In this document: positions 1 through 11,447 of the stretch, one piece after another
Position numbering within the stretch: the stretch's first letter is position 1
Layout: every line of letters starts with the position of its first letter
Source of the DNA: Glaciozyma antarctica PI12
Taxonomy: Eukaryota > Basidiomycota > Microbotryomycetes > Kriegeriales > Camptobasidiaceae
DNA: 64,000 nucleotides
NCBI GenBank assembly: GCA_002917775.1
Contig: KZ627149.1
Coordinates: 1,282,455 to 1,346,454, forward strand
Direction: 5' to 3'
Program-made: the position numbers and the translations under genes
The notes under the pieces: generated by a model
The model's input: the letters and a program-made list of their open reading frames with translations, nothing else
The model's database searches: none
What the model was told of the DNA's origin: nothing

Positions 1-196
1 GGAGCTGAGGCACTTCGTCTCTCCTGCTCCTCCCCTCGCGTCGTTCAGTTCGTGCTCAGCTCAGGAGGACAGGAACAGTCTCTGCTACAAATAGGTACTC
101 CCAGTGCGCTGGCTGGCTGACGGGGGAGGGAAGCTAACCACCTCTGTTGTTACTCAGCTCGAACCGCGTCGTCCTCCTCCCCACACCATCTCTCCC
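1..196 (+). repeat. Leader of F-box copy 1; inverted duplicate of 13420-13610
   Basis: Positions 2-96 match the reverse complement of about 13516-13610 at roughly nine bases in ten. The similarity continues more weakly to the start codon at 197. A 5'-UTR intron is readable at 95-157 (donor GTACTC, branch GCTAAC, acceptor CTCAG), with its counterpart in the leader of copy 3. The duplicate may extend beyond the left edge of the window. It shows that copies 1 and 3 share a promoter and leader as well as coding sequence, and that they lie in opposite orientation. Confidence 0.85.
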
Positions 197-2209
197 ATGC
201 CGCCGACCTTTCCTCCAGAGCTTGTCGAGCGCACGTTCTCGCTACTCCCTATCGACCACACAACCTCCATCGACACCCTCCTCCGCTGCCGCCTCGTATC
301 GCGCTCCTTCTGCCAGATCGCCCAAAGCGACGCCATCTGGACACCTCACCTCAAGCGCTGGCCGACCGCGTCGCCCAATTCACCCTCTGAACGAGATCTC
401 GGAGCCTTTCGCTACTACGCGAGGCGTCTCAAGATCGATAGGGAGATGATGGGGTACCTGAAGGAGCTCGTCGCAGCGCCTTCGAAGAGGCTTCCGATTG
501 TTTCGAAGGCGGCAGCTCTCTCGCTGGACAGCTAAGACTTCTTGAGGGAGCTGGCCGAGAGCGAGGAGACGAGGGACACGCTCCAGGCCTGAATTAGCTT
601 CCGGTATTGGGCGCGTACGCCCGTTGGAGGTCATCATGCGTGCGAAGGCGGTTCGAGCTTGGAAGCGCGTTGCGGACGGGGTCGACGGGGAAGATCACAA
701 CGTACTGATCGAAGCGATGGCGTCGTTCACAATGGATCCCCTAAGCTACCCGCTTCTGCCGGTGAGCCTTCGCACGGCCTCGTCTTCTTCAGGTCTGAGC
801 CTGACTATACACTGCAGATCACCCGTCTTTTGGACGCCGTCATAGGACCAGCACTCGAGGAAAGTCTTCGAGACGAGCCCTTCGCGCCTGGAGACCTCGT
901 CGAGACTGGCTACCACGTTATCGGCCTCTTGAGCGCCCTGGACATCTTCCCCGTTCCAGCTACGGTCCGTGATTTCTCTCTCGGTACGTACCGTCTCCAA
1001 TCGAAACACCGATTATCGCAGCAACTCTACACGGACGAAGCGATGCGCGCGTTAGACGAAGAGGACGACTCACTCGAGAACCCTGAGGACCCAGGGCAGC
1101 CTCCTCGCCTTGCCGCCGCCATCTTCTGCGCCGCCGTCGCACGCCTTCCCCCTCGATTCGCCTTGCGCGCCCACGCCTTCTCGTTCGCGAACTTTCCAGG
1201 CGCGGGTGTCGGCATCGCCTCTGCGACGACGGAATGCGGCGAAGGAGAATGGCTATGCACGCTCCTGTCCGACCCAATCGTGTTCGTTCCGAAAGAGGCG
1301 ATGATCGGATTCACGCATGGCAATCTGGAGATGCCGCTCAGCGATATCGAGAAGGGCTTTCACCGTCCGCTGCTCGCCAATCTGGTTCGCACGTTCCCGA
1401 TCTTACGTTGCGCACAGCTCAGCTAACTCCCTACGAGTAGATCGGCTATCACGCCAGCGAAATCATGGATCTCGTTGCCGACGGCGCCACTTCCGACTCG
1501 CAAGCCGCCGAACAGCTCTACCGCGTCGTTCAAGCCATGACTATCCTCTTTTCGGCCGATATGCGCAACGGAGAAGGCTCGCCGGTCTTCAGCGAGCTTC
1601 TCTACTCTCGCATGGAGAAGATTTGTCCCTACGACGTCGACCTCCTCGAAACGGTCTACCTTCCCCGCCACGAGGACCCCGAGATCAAGCAGCTCGCCGA
1701 GGCAGCCATCTCAAACATTCGCGAGGAGGATTCGGCGCTGGGACTCATCAAGTGGAGGACGGAGGCGCCGGGAGCTGTCGACTTTAGCGTCGGGCACGTC
1801 TTCAGCTACGACGAGGGCGAGGGAGCGTTTGCGATCTTTGATTGGAGGTGGGATTTCGGAGAAGAGGGTCAGTTCGAGCTGCTATTTTTCAACGCTGATG
1901 TCGCTGACGTTGGCGCGTTTCGCAGATTCGCCACAGTTGATGTACTGGACGGTCCGTCTTGGAGTCCTCTCGCCTTCGGCGCTATCTTTTCAGACTCCTG
2001 ACGTACCTTTTTTGCTCGTCTGGATCTCTGGTACGAGTGCGATCAACGAAGTCCCGGCGGAGGACGTCGCCAGGGCGACGGCGCACGTCGCGGAGGACGA
2101 CTTCGAAGATCTTCTTTTCGCTGATGATCTCGGGCGCTTCTTCAGCGACGTGGGCGGCAAACGACTTGTTCCCAACGCCGAGATGAAGGCGAAGTATCCT
2201 GAGGGCTGA
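197..2209 (+). pseudogene. FBXO21-like F-box protein, copy 1 (decayed)
   Basis: The product starts MPPTFPPELVERTFSLL, a typical F-box, followed by a helical middle, a SirB1/transglutaminase-like stretch (AAAIFCAAVARLPPRFALRA) and a YccV-like end (FSVGHVFSYDEGEGAFAIFDW). It closes with KAKYPEG at 2209. This domain order is that of FBXO21, a substrate receptor of SCF ubiquitin ligases. Compared with copies 2 and 3, exon 1 carries in-frame stops at 533-535 (TAA where copy 2 has TAC) and 590-592 (TGA where copy 2 has TGG). There is a one-base frame change near 608-625, after RYWAR. Downstream exons remain open and their splice sites look usable (for example the intron ending TAG before 1441). I read it as a recent pseudogene. 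Readthrough or an upstream rescue is unlikely. The F-box family call is firm and the YccV/transglutaminase calls are moderately firm. Confidence 0.75.
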
Positions 2210-2441
2210 GGTGGGAGGAGGAACGAGGGTCGATGGGCTGGTCGCTTGCGAAGGTGTTGGTTTGGGAATGAACTTGTGATTAGTTTTCGTAACCGGCCAG
2301 CGTTCTCACTCTATGATCTACTTATTCCTCAGGCTCCTCCGCATACACGATCTTGCCAGGCGTCGACTACAAAACGACACGCTCCTCGGACTTTGCGAGC
2401 ATTCGCGCGACTCGCTCCTCTTCTTCCTTCCGGTCTCCCTC

Positions 2442-3191
2442 GCGATGTCTTTCCACGAGATTGAGAGAGAGCGTGAGAAGATGCAGCTCTGCATCTATCG
2501 CAGAACGACTAACACTCTTCCTTCGCAGCCTACGCCGCGCCCCTTCGCACTCGCACCGTCCTCACTCACCCGATTCTCTACTTCCTCCTCGGCTCCCTCG
2601 CCATCGCTCAAGTCGGCCTTACCAGCATTCAAATCGCTGCAGGAAGCGAAGGAACCAACGGAAGGGGAGAGCCTCGCAGCGAGGACTGGAACGGTCGACT
2701 TGGGTGAGCCCTCGCTGACTCCCTCTCTCCCCGCCTCCACTGATCCACCTCTCAGCTTCATGCTCTTCGCAGGGATCTGGACCCTGTTCTACTCCCTCTT
2801 ACACTGGATCTTCAACCTCTACAGTGCGTCCGCTAGTCCCCGTCTCGTTCGGCGCCGCTGACTCCGCTCTCTGAGCCGGCTTGTCGTGGTCGCTCATCAC
2901 GATCGTCTTCTGGGCTGTCGCCGCGACGCTTTGGCACAACTTGATCAACCTGGCGCCCATTGACTGCTTGAACTCTTCAGCAGCATCAACCTGTCGCCAG
3001 CTCGTTGCGATTGAGGCGATTGGATGGACGGAACGCGAGTCGGCTCCCTCGCTCCCTCCTTCGTTGGCTGACGCTTGCTCCTCGCAGTCGCTTTGACAGC
3101 GGTGCTCTTCCTGGTGATCCTATTACACTTGCACGGAGAGCGTCGCGAGATGGCTTATCACCCGACGGGGTTCCGAGGAGCTTACCTCTGA
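2442..3191 (+). CDS. Small four-TM, MARVEL-like membrane protein
   Basis: Five exons can be joined into one frame from MSFHEIERE to a TGA ending at 3191. Four hydrophobic segments are visible: ILYFLLGSLAIAQVGLTSI, WTLFYSLLHWIFNLYT, LITIVFWAVAATLWHNLINL and LTAVLFLVILLHL. The short loops and cytosolic tail ending GFRGAYL fit the MARVEL-type architecture of fungal plasma-membrane proteins, but I see no diagnostic motif. The third intron must end on GAG and the fourth appears to start with GCGAGT (a GC-AG intron), so those joins are less certain. An open frame extends upstream to about 2313, so the start could lie further 5'. The gene is co-oriented with the decayed F-box copy upstream and converges on GRR1. 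Confidence 0.6.
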
Positions 3192-3313
3192 CTCTCTGCA
3201 AGAACGAGCTGTTTGACCCTCTCAGGCCAAGACACGCGAAAAGCAAGAGTGGAACAGCACAAATGACTCGCCGAACCCATCAGCAAAACCGCAAATCAAC
3301 ATTCCGACGCCCG

Positions 3314-5764
3314 CTACCGCATCTCCACATCTTCATCACTCTCCTCGCTCCCCTCTTCCATCACCTCATCCGCCTCCGCAGCATAATTCCCCCTCGTAAC
3401 CGTTGCGCCTCTAGGCCTCCTCCCCACAAAACTCCCACTATTCGTTCCCTGGTCCCACGTCCACCCCCCAGCCGGCGGCGGGACAGCTTGCACGGGGATC
3501 GGATGCGCGAAAGCCGGGATAGGCGGGAGAGAGTTCCGAGCACGAGGAGGGAGAGGAATGGTAGGCGTGTTGGGAGGTAGGATATGGCGGAAGAGGACGT
3601 TGGGATGGGGAGGTTGCCGAGGAGGGTTGTTGCCGGCGTTCGGGACGTGCGGTGGGATAGGCTGGAGTTGACCGCCTGCGCCACCGCGGACGTTGCGAGG
3701 GTGAAGGTTTTGGAGAGTCGGGAGAGCGGCGGCATCGGTTTGAGGGCCGTCGAGGTTCATACCGCGCAGGAAGCGACGAAGCTCCTGAACGCCTTTGCCC
3801 GAGTAGACGCAGAACGATTGACGTTGGTGCGTGTTGAAGTCCTGTAAATGCTTAGATTAGTAGAGGAACAGCAAGGCGTGCGAGGAAGAACGCACGCGAG
3901 GAGGAGTCCTGCACCACGCTTGAAGATCTGGCCGTCTGAACGCCGTAACGCCCGTCAAGCTGAGGTGCGTCAACCTCGGGAGATGCGAGAGGAGCGCATG
4001 GATCGCTGGGACGCTGAGGTTGTCGCAGTACGAGAGGTGGAGTCGCTCGAGGGATGTGCGAGCGAAGAGAGCGTAGATCGCTTCGTCGGTAAGATTGACA
4101 ACCTGAAAGCCTTCCGTTTTAGTCGAGGGGAGCGATGAGGGATGAAACACTTACGCGAACGAGTCCAATGCGCTTGAGGCGTGGAAGGTTGGCAGCGAGT
4201 TCGAAGACGGACATGTCGGTGAGGAGTTGGCAGCCTGCGTGAACTCGCTCAGCTAACGTCCTCCTTCCAGCGAACGCAAAGCTACTCACAGGCCAGGTCG
4301 ATATATCTCAGCCGCGTGCACGCTCTCGCAAGAGTCGTCACCGCTCGATCCGTGATCCTGCGCACTTTCGTCAGCTCATCCCCTGCACTTCGGAAAGCTC
4401 GCACTCACCCTGAGACGTGCCCCAAATGCAGGTAATGCAAGTGCTTCCCCAACGAACAGATGCTCAGGACCGCCTCGTCCGTCAATCCCGTACACTTGGC
4501 GAGGATGAGGTTCCTAATCCTCGGCATGTACTTGACGATCCCGGCTACCGCAGCGTCGGTGAGGAGCGACAAGCTCGTCAAGTCGAGGTAACGAAGATGG
4601 TCGAACTGCCTCAACCTTGGCGGCTCCCTCAGGCTCCTCGGGCGGCGGACGAGAGTCCCGTCGCTCGCAACTAGGTCGTCCCCCGTATCCATCTCCTCCT
4701 CTCCTCGTCCGTCGTTGATGCGGTAGCGAGTAGTAGCATCGGGAAAGGCAGAGTCGGTGATTTCGGTGCAGGATTGGAGGGAGAGTTCGCGGAGGTTGTA
4801 CGAGGTGCGGAAGAGCTGGGTGAGGGCGAGGGAGGTGATGCGGGTGCAGCCGATTAGGTCGACTTCGAGGAGGACGGGGCAGTTGAGGGAGAGGAGAATG
4901 ATGGGAGTATCGGTGAGGAGTTCGATATGGCGGAGCTTGATCTGCAGGTATCGCTGGATTAGTGCGGGATGCGAGGAAGGAGAAAGAGGAACGCACCCGA
5001 CGGAGGAGCGGGCAAGCCTTGGCGAGGGCTTCGATTCCCTTGTCGGTAATCTTCTTGCACGAGCTGAGGTTGAGCCCTTGTGTCTTCGGGCAGCACCTCG
5101 CGATAGCCTCGACGACCTCATCGTCGACCTCCACTCCGTCGCTAAAGTCGATCGCGACGAGCTGGCGGCACGACTCGAGCATCCCCACAATACCCTCGCT
5201 GCTCAACCCCGTGCACCCGGCAATCGTGAGCCTCTCCAGCCGTTCGCACCGTACGAACTTGCCGAGAATGCGATCGCTCATCTCCTCCTGAAGGCCGCTA
5301 AAGTTGAGGCGCCTCACGAACGACGGGTACGGGAACGTCGTCTGTTCAGCCGGGGCGTCGAGGATGGCGATCATTTTGTAGAGCGTCGTGAGGTTCCCAA
5401 AGGATGGCTTGTGCCAGAGGAGCTCGACGCCGCATTGGGTCCAGGCTTTGCAGACGAGGAGGGCAGGTGCGAGCGACGATGGTGGTAGAAGTCGGAGAAT
5501 GTGTAGGAGGATCTCGTGGGGGAGGGAGGAGGAGGGAATGGAGAGGGGGGAGTGCGGTGCGGGGTACGGCCAGGAGGAGGACGAGGGCCTCGTTGTGACT
5601 GCCGGCGAGACGGGAGTGAGATCCACCTCTACATCGACAAAGTCAGAGTCGGACGCGGACTCTTCCTCGGCAGCGTCGGCGGTATCTCGGTCTGAGGCGG
5701 AGGCGGAAGAGGGGGAACGAGAGGGGTCGGGAGGAGTGGTGGATAGGGAAGAGGGGGTCGACAT
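3314..5764 (-). CDS. GRR1: GRR1-type F-box/leucine-rich-repeat protein
   Basis: About 730 residues in six exons. A serine/proline-rich, acidic N-terminus leads into an F-box near residues 78-125 (SLPHEILLHILRLLPPSSLA). It is followed by some twelve cysteine-containing leucine-rich repeats such as LERLTIAGCTGLSSEGI, VDLIGCTRITSLAL and RNLILAKCTGLTDEAV. After a conserved FCVYSGKGVQELRRFLRG block, the proline-rich tail ends in an acidic stretch. This is the layout of yeast Grr1, the SCF substrate receptor that targets G1 cyclins and nutrient-signalling proteins. All introns are 50-60 nt and no frame breaks were seen. It is divergent from the Reb1-like gene and convergent with the MARVEL-like gene. 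The start ATG at 5764 is the first in frame. Confidence 0.9.
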
Positions 5765-6572
5765 GGCTGGTGGGGAAGAGGGAGTCAGCGTTGCTCCTCC
5801 AGGGCACGGGAGTACGCTGAGGAGAGGGTGATTGGGAGACTCTAGCGGCTGGGTGCTGGGTGCTGGCCCTGGAACAGCTGCTCAAGCCGAGCTCAGCTCC
5901 CCCCACCTGCGTCCCTCGAGGCCTTCTCTCAGGAGCCTCTTCCCTCGTGCATAATACCTCCTCCCAGCATACGACTGTACTCACCTAGGAAAGCTCCGTT
6001 TGCTCTGGCCGTGCTTGTGAGTCGACTTGAAGCTCGCGAACCGGGCGTGGCGAGAGAGGGGTCGAAGGGGATGGGAAGGCGAGTGTCGAGCTGTTGGATA
6101 GGACAGTCAGCAAGCCGTTAAAGAAACCTTTGAGCTGCAAGAAAGCCGGGACGCTCCTCTACTCCCAGGAGAGACGGGCGGCAAGCGCCAACTCCCTCGG
6201 ACGCCCCTCCGTGGACGTCGGCTCCTAGCACTTGACCCTGACCCCTAGGAGCTCAGCAGCGGGTCAAGCAGGTGCTCACAAAGCCACTACGCCTCTAGGC
6301 GAGCTCCGCGTTGCCTGACAAGCTCCCTCCGCTAGATGTCACATCATACCTCTTTGAACCCCTGCCTGGGCCTCCCGCCGCTCGGACAAGCTCGACCGCA
6401 GCTCGACTGCACTCACCTTGAAAGTCTCGTAGTTCAGTCTAGGAATCTTGCAGCTGAGCGGTCGTGGTAGTCGTTCGAAGAGGAGGGGAAGCGGAAACCA
6501 GCGCGCTAAGTTGCTTCTGGCCCTCGACGCTGAGACTTCTGCTTCTGCCTTCCCCTCAAGTCTCTCGACAAG
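5765..6572. promoter_or_regulatory. Divergent promoter region GRR1 / Reb1-like
   Basis: 808 bp between two divergent start codons, so it must hold both promoters and leaders. Several splice-like sites (for example a donor read on the minus strand near 5980) hint at 5'-UTR introns. A short tandem GCTGGGT motif lies near 5850. No coding frame is convincing. Confidence 0.5.
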
Positions 6573-8952
6573 ATGTCAAGCACCTCGAAACGTTCTCGTC
6601 CTGTCTCCGACTCTCCCCCAGCTGAGATCATCTCGAAGGAGGAGCGTAAAGCTCACAAGAAGGCGAAGAAAGCAGAGCTTGCCGCGCTAGAGGAAGCTGC
6701 CACCGCTTCGTCCGAGGTCGTGGAGGAGCTGGAGGTAGCAGGGAAGGAGCACAAGAAGAAGCGCAGGGTAGGCTTTCCTCCTCTGTGCCGTCTTGCTCCC
6801 TCGAGTAGTTCGGCAGCTGACTTTTCTCTCGTGTTGTTTTTTTGCAGGTCCCTGCTGTGGAGGAGCCTGTAGCCGAGGAGGAGGAGGAACCTGTCAAGGA
6901 GAGCAAGGAGGAGCGAAGGAGGAGGAAGGAGGAGCGCAAGGTCGCAGCTCTGCTAGGCGTGCAAGTCGCAGACGAGCCGGCGCACAAGAAGCACAAGACC
7001 TCCGTACGCCCCCCTGCTCCTCTCCCCACGATGCTAGCTAACCTTCAACGCAGACACCCGCCGACGCCGAGCGCAAGGCCGCGAAGAAGGAGCGCAAGCG
7101 TCTGGCCGCCGAAGCTGCTGCCGTCGAGTCGGAGCCAGAGGTCGCGATGGACGTGGACGAGGACGACGTGGAGGAGCAGCGCGCGCTGCGCAAGGCGGAG
7201 AAGAAGGCGCGCAAGCTTGCTGTGAAGCTCCTCGCCGCTGCTGCTGAAGCTCCCGCCGCTGCTCCTGCTTCGGCCAAGAAGAGTGCCGACAAGGGCAAGG
7301 GCAAGGAACTCGCTGTGCGTCCTCTTTCCTCTACAATCCTTCCTCGCACCGTCTAATGGTAATTCCGTGTAGCTCGACTCCTCTCTCGCCGAAGCCTCGA
7401 TGGACGAGATCCTCGCTGCGCTCCAGAAGCCCTCCCGTTCCTCGACCCTCGGCGCCGCACTCAAGGCGCACGGCGCGTCCATCCCGGAAAGTAAAAACGC
7501 AGGAGCAAAGGTTGCCCCTACCAAGGCGAAGGGTGCGAAGAATGTTGTCGAGAAGGAAGCCCCGATCGATTTCGCCAGTCTGGGAGCGAAGGACCTTCTC
7601 AGCAGCCAGTGGCTCCCGTTGCAGAGGATCAAGGAGCTTGCCGAAGAGCACAGTACGTCCTCTCTCGTTTTATCGAACCGCTGCTGACGACCGCAACAGA
7701 CTTCGAGTACAAGAAGGGCAAGTTCAGCGCGAGCGAAGACGCCCTCCTCCACCAAACCCTCACCAACTACGCCTCCACTCACGGCATCTCTCAAGAAGAG
7801 CTCGCTCTCGTCATCTTCACCAAAGGCCGCACCTCTCGTTCCTCCCTACCCGCCTCCGCCCAATTCTGGCCCACGATCGCGAGTGCGCTCGACGGACGCC
7901 CGGTGCTCGCGGTGTACAACCACGTGCGGAGGCTCTACGCGCCTACGCACGCGATGGGCGCCTGGACTGCAGAGGAGGACGCGAACGTTATGAGGGGGGT
8001 CAAGGAGCACGGGACTGCGTGGGCGAAGATTGCGGAGGACGTCGGGAGGAGCGCGGGGGATTGCAGGGATCGGTGGAGGAACCATTTGGGAGTCAAGAAG
8101 GAGGGTGGGCAGGAGGTGAGGAAGGGGAAGTGGGATACGGAGGAGACGGAGAAGCTCGTCGAGGCGGTCGGCAAGGTTGGGCAGCAGTGGACGACGGTGG
8201 CGGAGATTGTTGGGACGAGGTCGAGGCATCAGTGCAGGATCAAGTGGTGAGTCTCGCTCTGCTCGAGTGGTGGGAGAAAGCTGACGAAGAGCAGGAACGA
8301 CGACGTCAAGAGGAAGCTCGCGACTGTCGCTGCCGCCGAAGCCGGCACCGCGCCTCCCATCTGGAGCGTCGCGTTCCGACCCAACCTTATCATTGCGTAC
8401 GTCGCGTCTTCTCCTCACTCCTTCGCCAAGCTGACGAGTGTTCGACAGCGTTTCCAACTTTGCCGCGAACGACACGACCGAGATCGACTGGAAGCAGATC
8501 ACCGACCCGTTTCTCGCGCCTCACGGGCCCGCCAACTTGCGCAAGTACTGGACCGGACTCAGCAAGAAGGCCGTCAACGCCGGAGTCGACGGCGGACATT
8601 CCGGTGCGTCTCAATTCTCGCTTCGTCTCGAGAGAGTTTCGAAGCTGATACGAGGACCGCAGCGCAAGTCGATTGGCTGCTCAGCAAGTATCCCATGGGA
8701 CAGGCGCCCAAGAACATCCCTACGAAGGCCGCCAAGAAGCCGCTGAAGAAGAAGGCGAAGCCGGTCGTCGAGTCGTCGTCCGAGGAGGACGAGTCTTCGG
8801 AGGAGGAGGAAGAGGAGGAGGAGGAGGTGGAGGAAGTGGCGCCGGTGAAGGAGGTCGCTAAGAGGGGTCGTGGGCGGCCGAGGAAGGAGGCTTCGGCGAA
8901 GGAGGAGTCGTCGAAGAGTGCGCAGTTTGTGAGTGATTCGGACGATGAGTAG
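6573..8952 (+). CDS. REB1: Reb1/TTF1-like Myb DNA-binding protein
   Basis: About 650 residues in eight exons. The N-terminal half is lysine/glutamate/alanine-rich with basic clusters. A Myb region follows: KGKFSASEDALLHQTLTNYA, then GAWTAEEDANVMRGVKEHG and RKGKWDTEETEKLVEAVGK, the tryptophan-centred repeats of Reb1, DMTF1 and TTF1. These factors bind rDNA terminators and act as general regulatory factors. The C-terminus is acidic (ESSSEEDESSEEEEEEEE) and carries an AT-hook, KRGRGRPRK, before the TGA at 8952. All eight exons join without a frame break. Its exact target, rDNA or promoters, cannot be read from sequence. It converges on F-box copy 2 with only 174 bp between the stops. Confidence 0.82.
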
Positions 8953-9126
8953 GGGGAGCTTGCATCGGAATGAGCTTTGTTTTCGCGAGCTTTGTTGAGG
9001 CTCGATTGCGAGTGAGCGTTTCTGAGAAAGTGAGAGCGCAAGGTTTAGCGACGACGAATGCGAGTCTGCGACAGCCAAAGCAAAATGTATTCGACACCTC
9101 CTTCGCAAGCGATCTGTCCTTCCGCC

Positions 9127-11135
9127 TCAGTCCTCCGGGTAAAGAGTCCGCATCCTCGCGTTCACGACGAGTCGCCTCCCGTCCTCCCTCCGAAAGCACT
9201 TTCCGAGCTCCTCGGCGTGAAGGAGGAGCTCGAAGTCCACGTCCGAGACGGGCCCAGTGGCGGCAGCGAGGTCCTCCGCCGAGACTTGGTCGACCTCACA
9301 AAACTCGTCGATCTGGAGGTAAAGCGAGTCAGTGTTCGACTTGAAACCATGAAGCTCGCAAGGAATGAGGACGAACCGTCAAGTACTGCAGCTTGCGCGG
9401 ACCTGCGAAGGACAACGTCAGCTCAGTTGACGAAAGGGCGGAAGAGTAGCACTCACCACCTTCGTCTCCCTCGCACCAATCCCATCCAATGACTACACTA
9501 GCTCCTTCTCCCTCTTCGTGGCTGAAGACGTGTCCGACGCCAAACTCGACGAGTCCTAGCGCCTTGGACCTTCGCTTGACAATGCCGAGCTTCGAGTCCT
9601 CCTTGCGAATGTCGGAAATTACTGCCTTGGCAAACTGCTTGATCTCGGGGTCCTTATGGCGCGGAAGGTAGGCAGTCTCGAGGAGATTGACGTCGTAGGG
9701 CCATGCGTTCCGCAGCCGAGAGTAAAAAATCTCGCTTCCCGACAGTCCCTCGTCGTTACGCACGTCGGCTGGGTTGAGGAGAGACATGGCTTGAGCGGCG
9801 CGGTACCATTTTTCGGCGGCTTGTCTGTCTTGCGACGCGCGGTCAAGTACGAGGCGCATGCTATCGACGGCGTGGTTACAAATCTGCTCGCAGGGAATTA
9901 GCTAGAGTTTTGCGCGAGAAGCGAAGGTGAGAATGTGACAGACCAGCTTGACGAGTAGCGGCGTGCAAAGTCCCTCCTTTCGCCGAGCGGCACCTCCAGA
10001 GCTTTTTGCAAGCGTTTGACGATCACATCCTTCGGAATGAACGTGATTGGGTCCGACAGAAGAGCGTACATCCATTCTCCCTCGCCGAGCTTCGTTGTCG
10101 CAGGGGCGATGCCGACGACAGTACCGATGAAGTTCGGAAGCGAGAACGCGTGAGCTCGAAAGGCGAACTCAGAGGGAAGGGTGCGACGGCAGCACAGAAG
10201 ATGGCGGCGGTGAGGCAATTCGTAGGCGAGCGTTCGTCAGACTCCGAGTCAAGAGAAGCGTCGTCGTCGGCAAGGTTGTTGAGAACGTCGTCAACGAAAA
10301 ATTCCTGGAGAGGAAGATTAGCGAGGACCTCCCGTCGCCAGCAGAAACCCTCGTACCTTAGTCGCCAGCGGATACAACCTCAGCGCGCGCAGGGTGTTGA
10401 TCAGCAGGGTGTTGATCACGTAGAATGTGGTCTTGGTGATGTCTTCAGGATCGATGAGCGGATCACGAAGGCCGTCCGCGAGTCGTTCTGCGACGATGGT
10501 GTCCAAGAAGCTAGTGATCTACATCAACCATGATTCAGCGCTCGCTGCTCCCTGAAGACGTTTGTGACTCACCCGTCCAACCTCGTAGCTCAAGGGGTCC
10601 GAAGGAAGCAACGACAACGCTTCGAGCAAGACGTCAGGATCCTCCCATTTGCCGTCGCCGCAATTCGCTTCCAAACGTGAACCGCCCTCGCACGCAAGAT
10701 AACTCCCATAACCTCCCGCGCCCAGTAACGCCTCCCGATCCAGTCGTCCCCAGCTTCCCTCCCGATCTCTCCCTGGGCGACTAGCCTCAAGCAATCGTAA
10801 ACATCGAGCAAGAGCGCCGCCGCCTTCGAGACGAGAGGAAGCCTCCCTTTCGACGCCGCAACGAGCTCTCGCAAGTATCCCATCGCCTCGAGGTCCATCT
10901 GTGCACGCCTGGCGTATTAGGCGAAAGCACCGAGAGCTTCGGGAGACGGGGAGTTGGGCGAGGAGGTTGACCAGCGCTTGAGGTGGGGCTTCCAGACGGG
11001 GTTGCTCTCGGCGATTCGGCGGAAGGAGCGGGAGACGCAACGGCAGGCGAGGCGGGTGTTGATCGAGACTTTGCTGTTGATTGGGAGGAAGGAGACAGAG
11101 TGTTCGACGAGCTCGGGGGGAAAGTACGGCGGCAT
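9127..11135 (-). pseudogene. FBXO21-like F-box protein, copy 2 (decayed)
   Basis: Starts MPPYFPPELVEHSVSFLPI (F-box) and ends in a YccV-like region (GVGHVFSHEEGEGASVVIGW) plus the shared tail NARMRTLYPED. Relative to copies 1 and 3 it has a TAA at 10917-10919 after GAFA. One-base losses lie near 10640-10680 (before the LLEALSLLPSDPLSYE block) and near 10175. A third frame change lies at 9975-9990, just before an intron. The last of these could be escaped by using GTGCCG as an alternative donor, but the others have no plausible intron explanation. Long stretches between the lesions are still clearly coding, so inactivation is recent. Its 5' leader differs from that of copies 1 and 3. Confidence 0.75.
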
Positions 11136-11447
11136 CGCTCAAAGTCTGCGCGCGAGGGAACTTGGCGGTCAGCTGCGTTCTGCGCTCTCCACGCCACGGA
11201 GAGCTCAACTCACGCCGTTGGGTATATCGTGCGCTGTAAGCTCCAGCAGCCAACGAGATACGCCAGGAACGAGGGAGACGAGGGTTTTCGTGTTCTCAGC
11301 TGCGACCTTCTGCGCTTGCGCGGCTGCAGCGAGTGGGCCGCAATGATGTATCGAGACTTGACTTCGAAGACGTATCAATTTACAGCTTGTAAGCTAATAC
11401 AGAACACACCGAAAGAGGTACAGAGACTGAAGCAAGCCCTCGCCCTC
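11136..11447 (-). promoter_or_regulatory. Leader of F-box copy 2
   Basis: 312 bp between the start of copy 2 and the stop of copy 3, which are transcribed in the same direction. On the minus strand a 5'-UTR intron end is visible (GCTGACC branch, GCGCGCAG acceptor) 11 bases upstream of the ATG. No coding frame is supported. Confidence 0.5.
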
